Under the pieces are notes generated by a model. That model worked only from the letters and a program-made list of their open reading frames with translations. It was not told the origin of the DNA and did not search any database. Both the position numbers and the translations under genes were made by a program. From Sipunculus nudus (Eukaryota; Annelida; Sipuncula; Golfingiida; Sipunculidae), in NCBI GenBank assembly GCA_026874595.1, contig CM049314.1:35447229-35511228 (forward strand): 64,000 nt of DNA. The letters run 5' to 3'. Positions 1 to 10,310 of this stretch are shown piece after piece. Every line of letters starts with the position of its first letter. Position 1 is the stretch's first letter.

Positions 1-2950
1 AGGTCAAGGCGATCGAGATACCAAAAAACCTTATTTAACTCATAACATTGGTAAAAATTTGTCGTATCAACATCTTCCTTACCTTATTTTGTTCGATATT
101 CCATGGCATTTTCTCTTAGACGAAGGTGACCCAGATCTGCCATAGAGACGTATTTTTTTTTAAATCTTATGATATTCAAAAATTAAGTCCCATTTTTTTC
201 AGTTTAAAGCTACAGAGTTCTAGTTTTCTTGCATTAGGCAGATTTCAATTAGTACTAAAATATTTGACTAAAGTCTCGCATATATCGCACATTAGCTTGT
301 CAAACGATATATTTTGAGATACCATTTGGTGAGACCCCAGACGCCACAAGTATGCAAGAATCGTCTTGAAACTAAAATCTAACGTGATACATTAATATCT
401 CGAATTTTTTTTCAGTTTTTGGAATATGACCGCTAGGAGGCGCTGCATCATTAACAACACAAAATATAATATTTTTACTATATCTCCAATACTTAAAACT
501 TAGTCTACATAAACTAAAGCTTATCCGTTTCTCTGAACCTTCTCCATTAAAATATATATTCATCTGTTATCTCAGATGTGTCATTTTTTCAGTATGGTGT
601 CTGTTTGTCATATGTCCCTCATGCGTCTTACATATAGCATTCTACAGGCCGTACATGTATTATTTAAATAGGTCAATGGTCAGGGTCATTGAAAAACGTC
701 GTAACCTCAATGTCCTCATAACTTTGTCAAAAATTGTCGTATTAACCTCATGTTTACCCCATTTTGTTCGTCTTTCCATTTCAATATCACGGTATGATAA
801 ACCTTTGTTGACCTTTTGTCATTTTGCCTGTCTGTTTGTCTGTCTGTTTGTTTTTCTGCACTCTCCTAGCCACAATTTTGCAACAGTCCCTTGATATTTA
901 CAGGGATGATAGAAAATTAAATTTCTAGGTGCCCTATTCTTTTGGTAAACAAGGCTCAAAGTTCAAGGCCATCGAAGAGCCACGAATCCTGTTTTTCCTC
1001 ATAACATGGCCAAAATGGCCATATCAACCACATTCTAAGGTCATTTTGTTCGTCTTTTCATCCCCCATTTCATGGCATGATCAACCTTTGTTGACCTTGT
1101 TCGCATTGTGAGTATTTCGGTTTGCTCCTCTGTTGTTGTCATTTTTTTTCAACGGCCTTGATGTACGGTCTGACATTTTAGATAACAACATGCCACAATT
1201 TTGCAGCAATCACCTTGAATAGCCTGCTGTTATTGGTCAATATAGGGTAAAGGTCAAGGTCAAGGTAATAAAAAACCTCGAAATTTTATTTTCATCAAAA
1301 CTTAGTCAAAAATATTTGCATCAACTTTAAATTTACCTCATTTTGTTTGGCTTTTTCATATCTCGACCTCTAGTATTCCATATGGACATATGACTTTGTC
1401 TGTTTAACCTTGTCATTTCTACATTTTGCCTTTCGTCAAGCGTTCAACCTGAGCTTGTCTAGTTTGTTTGTCAGTACTCTCCTGGCCTCATTTTTGTAGC
1501 AAACAATTTAAAACTTTCAGGATTCATTGAAAGTTAAAAGTCCTTGAGGCCTATTGTTTATGTTTGGCATAGGTCCAATGCCACGGCCAAGGTCATCAAA
1601 ATACATCGACATTTTATTTTCGTCATAAATTTGTCAATATTGGTACTAGCTTTCAAACTAAGGCTCATTTTCTTTCTCTGCGTCTTCTTCATAGCATGGT
1701 CTTGCAATCTTTTCTCAACTTTGTGTCACCAGTCGTATGTCATTCTGTTGAACTTAATTTGGCTTTCTTGTTGGAGTTTGTGTCTCATATATAGCTTTCT
1801 ACAGGCCATAGTTTTGCAGAAATCCTCTTGAAACTGGTGAATCCTAAGTCTTACAATAATATCTCAAAATTAGTTTTTAAAAATTTTTTGGATATGGCCC
1901 CTATGGAGTGCTGCACTTGAACTTCATCTACATTCCGTTTTTTGACAATATCTCTGAAACTATAAATCTGAATTACACAAACTATAGCTTAATTTCCATC
2001 CCCGAGTCTTCTCCATAAATTGGTTAAGTCATCTGGTCTCAGCTTTGTGTCACTTTGTCAGTATGTCTGTTTGTATGTCAGTTGTCCTGGATTTCGCCAA
2101 TCTTGCTCGTTCTTGCGTCTACCATATAGCATTCTACAGGCCACAGTTTGACAGGAATCCTCTTGAAACTGATACATCTTATATCATACACCAATATCTC
2201 GAAAGTAATCTTTCAGTTAAAAAAAAACAGCCGCTTAGGAGAGCTACATACGAAACACTACAACATATCATTTTTTGGCTATATCTTCAAAAATTTAAAC
2301 CTAAATTACATAAAATATAGCTTATTTTCTTCCTCACTGTCTTCGTCATAACATGGTTTAGTCTTCCTGTCCTGAGTTTGTGCCGCTTTGTAAGTAAGTC
2401 GATCACTTCAAATACTTCAAAATGTTATTTTCCTCATAACTTTGTCAATTATATACCTATCTTCACATACGTTGGCTCATTTTGTTTTTTACCTTTGACT
2501 TCTGCAAAATGGTCTAAACTTTGTGTCTTTTTGTGAATATGTCAGTCTGTTTGCAGGTTCTTCTGTATTAGAATTCTACAGGCCACACTTTACCAGGAAT
2601 CACTTTGCAACTTTCACCTATCGTATATTCAATGAGAACAATTTCTTGAAGCTGTATGTCTTTTAAATAGGTCAAACTTCAAGTTCAAAGTCATTAAAAC
2701 ACGTTAGATTATTATTTCCATTGTACCTTTGTCAATATTGGTCCAATCTTTACAAACAATCGCTCATTTTCTTTCTCCTGGTCTTCTTTATGACATTTTC
2801 TCGTTATCTGTATTTCAATCTGGGTCAGAGTGTTTCTGGTAAGCACATGAATTCTGGTCGTCTTGTTTAGGTATGTGTATGGAGCGTATTTGACAACATC
2901 GTTCATTCACCTATATAACAGGAGTTGCAGGGCTCAGACGGTATTAAATT
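1..2950. repeat. Degenerate tandem repeat array, about 250-400 bp period
   Basis: The stretch is built from diverged copies of one module. Recurring landmarks are an AGGTCAAGG / GTTCAAGGCCAT start, a 'cctcataactttgtcaa' segment, 'cattttgttcgtctttccat', 'TTTGTTGACCTTGT', runs of TCTGTTTG, and 'agcattctacaggccacag' followed by 'cagGAATCCTCTTGAAACTG'. Copies begin near 1, 655, 945, 1240, 1560 and 2650, and the 'ctacaggcca' landmark recurs near 640, 1800, 2130 and 2575. Short open frames here are chance products. The array runs off the left edge. Arrays of this style are common in mollusc genomes. Confidence 0.75.
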
Positions 2951-3400
2951 GATATAACAATGCGCAGCTGTTAGTGACATGAGTGCCTGTCTGAATCATT
3001 ATGTAAGGAAATAGATCTGATTATATAGGCTGAATTTGATGTTACCTAAAATAGAGCCAGTGACTGACATGCAAAACCTTATACTTGACATGTTCTTCAT
3101 TGAATTGTCATTAAATCCATGTTGACCATAAGCCCCCCCCCCCCTATTGTGCAAAACCTTTTTGAGATGTCAGCATCATATATGTAAGAGACAAGCCGAA
3201 TATCGTATCGTGGTGTCCAACGTCTAAACGTCAACGTCTTACCCATTACCCTACGTCCAACACTTTAAAAATATGTTACATATATGAAAAAATTTTTTAT
3301 GAAAAATTAAAATAGTTGTCACTTTCTTTGTGTGTCTGTCTCTTTGTGTGTTATTATTAATATTATTATTATTATGAGCCTACCCTCTCTTTGGTTTTAG
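2951..3400. other. Unique-looking spacer upstream of the lipocalin exon
   Basis: A C homopolymer lies at about 3132-3144 and a short ATT run at about 3355-3375, just before the acceptor at 3400. I see no signal-peptide exon here. Confidence 0.4.
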
Positions 3401-4021
3401 AATACTGGGATATGGTATGAAATCGGCTGGTATCCCATTGGAAACACCACCGGATCCAAGAATTATGGCCACAACTATTACCTTAAAGACCAAGAACTGT
3501 ACTTTCATAATTTTATGAGGTTAGTATAATGCTTCTGCAAAGAAATGGAACTTGCAAGATATCAAGATACCAATAGTATCACATAATATTGAAAATATAT
3601 TCAGCAGTGGTTTTGCAGCATGAAACGTTTTCTGCGTTTGCTGTACCAATTAGTTGTGTACTGGTGGTTTAAGCTTGAACTAAAACTTTACGTGTTTAAA
3701 GTCATGTTATATTAATTCAGAAGTAACATAACTTACAAACTACAAAAAGATTTTAAACATTGCTCAACTTTCTTAAGTATAACGTGTTGTATTTTTTTAT
3801 TTTTCGGATGTGTACTGAACAAGAAAAAAACACCAGTCTAAGAGTCTTTACCTTGTATGCAGGGTTTTGCATGTAGATAGTTTAACTAAATATGATACAT
3901 TAAGATAAAGAAGGACCTTCACTTTTGCAGCCGGTCTGATACCAATGAGTGCTTTCAGCTTCCAGAAAAACACCTTAGACGTATCGCCCCTGCTTAGTTC
4001 CGTATTGGAAATGGTATACAA

Positions 4022-4052
<31 letters not shown>

Positions 4053-4073
4053 AGTGTGTGTGTATGTGTGTGC

Positions 4074-4113
<40 letters not shown>

Positions 4114-6288
4114 TTCAGAAGTAAAAATAAAAAAAAAACTGGTGGTGGTAATCGGTGAAGAATGTAAATTATTAAAAGAGCTATCAACTTTCGTATATTA
4201 TATTTTTGATGACATTTTCCCAAGAAAGACAACTCGATGGCTACTGCTGAACCTAGTGCGAATACATTGTTTTCGATGATGACTGATGGGCTTGTTTTAC
4301 TGGTCTTGCTATATGTACTGTCCCTGAATTACCCATCGATATAGCTAAATACCTTCACAATGAAATGAATGTGTGTGATTTATGACCTTGACATAGTAAC
4401 TGAATGAATCACTTAGCGCACCTTTTCATAATATACAAACAAGACCATTACGATCGATTTGTACACTTAAACAGTATACTGACAAACACTGATATATAAA
4501 TAATATTCTGTTACTCAAATGGAACATTTTGACTGCTGCATATAGTGGAAAACAACAACTGCATGGTTGCTAACTGCCTCTATTACCATTATTATTGGGC
4601 AACTTTTTTTGTTTAGTCCATTTTTTTTTTGGAGAAATCCTTAACAACCCTTTGCCTAAAAAGTTACTTTTTCGTAAACACGTTTAGAGAAAGGCAAAGA
4701 GTAAAAGATCATATTTTATCCTTAATTAAGTTTAACCACTATTCAAAAGTGTCAAATAGACAATGAATGGTTCCATTGATAACAAAGAAACTAAACTGGG
4801 TTGAGATTGAACAACTTATTTGGTAGTGGACGTGTGTGAGACTGAACACGTCACCAACACTCTTTCATTCACAAAAGTAAAATATTTATGAAGCGACAAA
4901 TTTTCAAACTTTGGCCTGACACTAAGTGGACTTAAATGCATTCAGACTTTCGCCAGCACCAAACATTCTGTCTGGGCTTTATATCTTTAACTACATTGTT
5001 TCATACAGATTTATTGTTCGTGTGATTTTAGGTGATGATTTTCTCTGGGTAGAGACTGACTACAACCACTATTTCGTGGAATTTACATGCTCTTCCAGAG
5101 TAAATGGAAACTGCACCGAACCAAGCGTGCTTCTATTTAGCAGAACGCAAAGCTTGGAGAATAAATATATAAACCGAACGGCTGAACTTGTGAAGCGTCT
5201 GTGTGCAGCCCAAAGCCGCTACGTCGAAGTTGTGCATGATAAAGGTAATTTTATAGACCCATCATAATTCTGTTTTAAATGTCTGTATTTATTTAAGTCC
5301 TCAGCGAGAGGAAACCTATTGCAAACCAGCAAACAGAAAGACTTTATGGTTAATTGGAATAAACTTTAGTCTGGTAGTAAGAGAGTAAAATATATGATAC
5401 AGAGAGAGAATAAATATTGGAAAACGGCGGGGGATGAAAAGAAGGTTTGTACGGTAGGCAGCTAGTATATTGTAGTTCCAGCACAGAGAGAAAGAGAGAG
5501 AAGGAGAGAGAGAAAGTAAGAAAGAGAAAGAAAGAAGAAATAAAGCAGATAGAGGAGCTGAACATTCTCATTAAACATTGACATTAAAAATTAATTTTGA
5601 GGGATATAAATACGATGACGTCTTCTTTAAGGCTGTACGAGACATATTTATTTTTTTTCTTTTGTTAGACTGTGCCACTAATTTTGCCGTCAAAGGTAAG
5701 GGTATTCCTCAGAAGTAAGCTCCTGTCGTAAAAATATTTAAATGTTCTGTTCCATAAATCAATGAATCAGATTACCTTCAGTTTTAAATATTATTCTTAG
5801 TTAATTAGTAACATTCAAGTTATAAGGAACCATATAGTGTGCTTAAAGATGCATTTGAGTCAGATGCTAACTTGTTTGTTCTTTCTTGTTGTCAAAAATC
5901 CATTGTTGTTGTTTAGTATTCAATTGGCATCAGTGATAACTAATAATGAAAAGGGCTATTCTAAAATGTTTAAAAATCCAAACGCCTCCATTAATCTGAA
6001 GTAATCAATCTCACACCTGGAGTGTAATTTGCCTATATTTGATCCAGTATGCCACAAAACTTGCCTGTTACAGTTTGTACACATGTCAAGGTAGTTTATT
6101 TAGGATTAAATTTAAAACTTCAATATAAATTAACTTTTGGATAAGTGTTCGGCGATTTTGTAAACATTTTGTTCATACTTCTTTAGTTTATATTATGTAT
6201 TTCAGAAAAACCTTCCCTCATGCATCATAACATGGTCCTAGCTGCATTTGTAAGCGTGCTGCAGACAAATGGTCTCTTAACGAAGTGA
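3401..6288 (+). CDS. Lipocalin (apolipoprotein-D-like), five 3' exons
   Basis: Lipocalins are small secreted beta-barrels that carry hydrophobic ligands. Five exons join in phase: 3401-3519, 3931-3980, 5032-5244, 5669-5695 and 6206-6288 (TGA at 6286-6288), each with AG acceptor and GT donor. They give 163 residues. The first exon opens with the lipocalin signature GIWYEIGWYP (G-x-W). Exon 3 carries WVETDYNHYFVEFTC, equivalent to the second conserved region (TDY..Y), then LLFSRT, matching the third conserved region with its Arg. The short exon 4 supplies the late Cys (DKDCATNF). The spacing from G-x-W to TDY is about 15-20 residues shorter than in apolipoprotein D. The C-terminus ends in a hydrophobic stretch (MVLAAFVSVL). 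An upstream exon with signal peptide is expected but was not found, so the model is 5'-incomplete. Exon 2 (16 residues) is the least certain exon, supported mainly by phase. Confidence 0.78.
4022..4110. repeat. TA/TG microsatellite in lipocalin intron 2
   Basis: Alternating TA runs flank a TG-rich core. The open frames read on both strands here are artefacts of the dinucleotide repeat. Confidence 0.9.
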
Positions 6289-6320
6289 TTTGGCCCGAGT
6301 AAGACGGCTTGGAATTCCAA

Positions 6321-6326
6321 AATAAA
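6321..6326 (+). terminator. Poly(A) signal AATAAA of the lipocalin gene
   Basis: A canonical AATAAA lies 33 bases after the lipocalin stop codon. A second AATAAA-like hexamer lies near 6410. The close spacing supports 6288 as the true end of the reading frame. Confidence 0.5.
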
Positions 6327-6893
6327 ACCACGTTAAGATTGAAAGGACAATGAATAAGCACACCTTATCATATACAATACTTTTGTTATATGACAATCTA
6401 CTTTGTATCATAATAAACATTATATCTATAAACACAACTCATGTTAAACTGAACCAATATATAAACATTTGATTCATAAAAATAATATTGTAAACAATAA
6501 TAATTCAGAATAACTTTATCTAAGAATAAATATTATTTGTTTGCAAACACAATTTATATTTGTTGTAATGTTTATTCGCTCGTTGAACCAGTCTTGTAAT
6601 TTTCCCCCATTATGCTGTGGATCATGATTAGGTGATGACCAGATGATCACCTTGATGTGGTAATTTCGTCCTTTTGTGACCAAGTGATAAACACACATAA
6701 ACATGATAACTCTAGACAAAGAAAACAATTTGTTCCAGCAAGTTAAAAAAACCTTAGAATCATATTAATGGAAATGCGAAAAATAGGATAATTACACTTC
6801 ACGTCCCGTACAGACTATTTGTCATTATTGAAATGAAGGTAAAGCACTTACATATATGGTATATTATATAATACACCAACATCTATATATATA

Positions 6894-6941
<48 letters not shown>

Positions 6942-7550
6942 TTACTCTCAACTCGCGGGTGATCATTTTGTCCATTTACTTCAATGGTATATTTCAGAAC
7001 GAGTCGGCATATGACCGCAGCAATGAATCTAAGATCAATACGCACATTATTAGAACGCATAACAAACAACGAAACATGAAACATGGGCTGGCCATATAAT
7101 AATCCTGTAGGTACCCATCAATGAATAAACGACCACAGGCTGTTAAAACATAAACGGGAATGGCATGCCGACATTATGTATCGAGAATATCAGTCTTTTC
7201 GCCTCCTGTTAAATAAAAACATGGCTACAGAGTTTTTTAACAAACAAACACTTACAGGCAGGTATAAGAGGAAAAACAAAGAGACCAGGTGCTTACTCTG
7301 TTTTTAAATGTCTTATAATTCACTTCAAAAAGCACACAAAGGAAACAGACGACATAATGATTGGAGTCCAAGTATTAAAACAAATATAAGGCATCGATCC
7401 AGAAAAAAATCTGGATGAACGTATACAAGCGCACAGAGGTATATGAATCCCTTGGCCCCTACAAAACCAACCTGAAAATCCTAGTCATATTATGAGAAAA
7501 ACATCAAAGTGGAAATGCGGGAAGAATAATTTCAGCCACGGCGAATACGT
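6327..7550. other. Intergenic, no gene seen; TA microsatellite at about 6886-6937
   Basis: AT-rich sequence with one long TA run. The only open frames are short, and one is made of the TA repeat itself. I recognise no exon on either strand. Confidence 0.5.
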
Positions 7551-7554
7551 GTGA

Positions 7555-7745
7555 CCACCCACATCATGAGAAAGGGTTTGCAAGATAGCAAAATCTGCAG
7601 CAACTTCACGACTCGTTACTCACAGCGACAGTGTCACCTAGTGATAATAAATGAACAAAACTTTCAATAACTGTTATTGATATAAATAGGCTGAATCAGT
7701 ATCAAGTTCGTAGCTTCCCAAATGAAGTCACTGCATCAGGAATTA
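7555..7745. repeat. Dispersed repeat, copy A (paired with 17495-17730)
   Basis: Matching order of landmarks with the segment near 17.5-17.7 kb: 'catcatgaga', 'cgactcg', 'cagtgtcacc', 'aataaatg', 'ttattgatat', 'aaat.ggctgaa.cagtat', 'gtagcttc'. The match is diverged but collinear over roughly 180 bases, so both belong to one interspersed family. This copy lacks the CTGATGA/CGAAAC core seen in the other. Confidence 0.45.
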
Positions 7746-8540
7746 AATATCCATAAAATTTTAATATTTTTTGTTGCAATTTGATATTTGTATAAAAACA
7801 AAATTCATCACAGCAACTCTAGCTGTCAAGTATTTTGCCATAATGATAGCTGCAAAGATTAATATGTTTTGTGACAACGTTAACAAACTGCAACAATAAT
7901 CTTATATTAACATCGTTCATGGATGTGTCATCTTACATCAATCAACGTTCCCATTAAAAATCAAAAAGGTAGGCGGTGTTGGCAAAAATAGGATCTTTTA
8001 ATTGTCAACCCGGAACACAATTGGGCCAAAAATTACCCCATATATATTTCTGTCAACACAATATCTTTTTGTCATATTTTGACTTGAGAACTGCCAGAAA
8101 TAATTTTATTTTTCTTGTCTAATCGACAAAATAAAACGTGCAACTGATAGGCATGGTGTGATCAGTGATCACTGAAGTGCGGGTTCCCAAGCCCCGTGTA
8201 TAATTAAACAGGATTAAGAGGGGCGGCTCCACCTTAATAGATACAAGTTGCTAGGTCTGCACGATTTCAGTTCTAAGAGCTCACAATAATCAACTTCTTT
8301 AATTTACATTAAACCTTCCTATTTAAAAATAGTCAATAAGGAAGGCCCTGTTGGTCATAATATGACCCTTTAACTTTCTACCCAACATACCACTGGGCCA
8401 AATAAAAAAGGCCTACCGTTGGCCGTTTGAACAAGCGCCAACTTAATGGCCCAATTTAATAAAATCCTATTTGGGAAATCCAAATAGCAACCTCTTAATG
8501 GTGCCGAACTTAACCCGTGTTCTAAAGCCATCCGTCTCGC
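7746..8540. other. Non-coding flank of the recombinase remnant
   Basis: No exon recognised. Two related blocks ('accc..aaca.cactgggccaaa') occur near 8010 and 8385 and may be internal repeats of the same mobile element. Confidence 0.3.
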
Positions 8541-9400
8541 TTAACCAGTAACAACACTGACAGGAGACTGTATATATCGTTCAGATGCATTTCCCGACCA
8601 TCTGCACAGCAGCTTGATCTCCAAATCATGCACACTTGCCGCTGATGCATCGGCGGCACCACTCCTACGGAATAAATGACCACTATATTGGTCATTTAGA
8701 ATCCTGCTAATGCAAATATTAGCCAGACATGGTTAAAAAGAGAGACTTTGTAAGAATGCAGGTATTCGAAAGTTTAAACAACAGTTTATCCGTGTTCGCG
8801 CCGTATAATGAACCTCATTGACAACAGTTTATCCGTGTTCCCACCGTATAATGAACCTCATTGACATCAGTTTATCCGTGTTCGCACCATATAATGAACC
8901 TCGTTGAACCAAGTACCGCCGCATAAAACACACGGCACAGATGCTTGTCTAAGAGCAGCCGATGTTGATAACGTAGCCCCATCTAGCTTTGACAGTTTTT
9001 AACCCCTTCAATTTCAGATAATTTTTCCCCTGCTCATTCTGCAGCAAATGTACATTGCCACCTGTTAAATGGTTAGCTCTATCAAATGACGACTGCGACG
9101 GGACACACAATTCTTCGGCTCTCAGCCAGGCATTATAAGCCAGTGTCATGGCTGTCCAAATCAAATAGGAATCATATGACACCACTTTCTCTTCCCTTAG
9201 CTGAAGCAGCACAGAATAAGTTATGGAGAGTTTCTGCTTTGGCTCGCCCTACTCATATTTAAGACATGCGGTCGAATGTGAAATAATATCCAAGTAATGT
9301 TCTACCTCATCGACTCCATATTCGTTCATGATTAATTCCATTGCATCTGAATAAACATAAACAGTTCCGAAGAACTTATAAGACCAAATGGTAACACCAA
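8541..9400 (-). pseudogene. Tyrosine recombinase remnant of a DIRS- or Crypton-like mobile element
   Basis: Reading the minus strand, an open segment (9212-8949) contains WTAMTLAYNAWLRAEELCVP, then HLTGGNVHL and LKGLKTVKAR. This matches the eukaryotic mobile-element tyrosine recombinase pattern in which the first catalytic Arg sits in the 'LRxxEL' helix. Further on (about 8690-8541, TAA at 8543-8541) comes GHLFRRSGAADASAAS, then IKLLCRWSGNASERYIQ, fitting the HxxR box and the final catalytic Tyr. The two halves are separated by three 43-bp tandem units (8778-8906) that disturb the frame, and the N-terminal part above 9212 has an in-frame stop. It is therefore a decayed copy. Which superfamily (DIRS, Ngaro, Crypton) it belongs to cannot be settled without its other genes. 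Confidence 0.65.
8778..8906. repeat. Three tandem 43-bp units inside the recombinase remnant
   Basis: Units start at 8778, 8821 and 8864; each contains CAGTTTATCCGTGTTC followed by ATAATGAACCTC. They differ at a few positions only. Because 43 is not a multiple of three, each added unit shifts the reading frame. Confidence 0.9.
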
Positions 9401-9794
9401 ATCCACATAATACTCACGCACTACATTACCCGAAGAATATGCTTTTTCCACGTAAATCCTAATAGTTCCTAGTAATATGTTTGAAAGCATCATTTATGTC
9501 TCAGTTCGCAATGAGGGTGCCCTTAGGGTGTTCTGAAGCAATTAAGACGCAGTCAGGCAGATGAAAAAAAAATCACCATTATGTGCAACCCGGACAGTTT
9601 ACATATTAAATATACGTACATATCCTGGTTAGAAGCCGGCTAAATATCTTTAAGGGGTGGGCTGTAAAACGTGAACTGAATCCGAAGCTTACGTATATCA
9701 TGCAATTAACCATGAAAGTCTTGTCAGTATCGATAAACATATCAGTTACAAGGAAGTAGGCAAACACAAACTAATCCTTATTAAAAGGTTGTGG

Positions 9795-10025
9795 AACTAG
9801 GAAAATCAAGGGGAAAAGTCATTGTCGGTAAAAGTTGAAGAACTTTTTAAATTATGGGAAAAGAAGATCATTGTTTGTTAAAAGCTTTAAGAATATGTAA
9901 AATATCGGGAACGTAAGATCATTGTTGAAAAAGTTAAAAGAAGATAGACAATGATGGAAACATAAGATAATTGTTTGTTAAACGTTTAAGGGAACGGGAA
10001 GAATAGGTCTTTGTTTGTTTAAGGT
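9795..10025. repeat. Degenerate minisatellite, about 50-bp period
   Basis: Four to five diverged units share 'gggaaaagaagatcattgt', 'ttgttaaaa' and a 'tttaag' end. Confidence 0.55.
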
Positions 10026-10272
10026 CTTGTGATCGTCGAAAAACGTAAATTTAATTTAGCTTTAAAATCCATATTAAAATGAATTTTTGCCACAATGATA
10101 TATACAAATTTTGGAACCTTAGAATATTCACTGTATTGTGAGATATATATGAAAAGTGTCTCGAAATTTGCTTTGAAGCTTTTAAACTGTGAATTAAACG
10201 CGATATATCTCACATTTAGCAAATGGAAAGTATATTTAAGTAGTGTCATATTAAAGTACATATCTTTGCTTT

Positions 10273-10277
<5 letters not shown>

Positions 10278-10308
<31 letters not shown>
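10278..10308. repeat. TA microsatellite
   Basis: Simple TA run. Confidence 0.9.

Positions 10309-10309
<1 letters not shown>

Positions 10310-10310
<1 letters not shown>

Noticed and set aside
3975-4279. Overlapping frames on both strands (85 and 77 codons)
   Set aside because: They are largely the TA/TG microsatellite translated as YIYIYI and HTHTHT.
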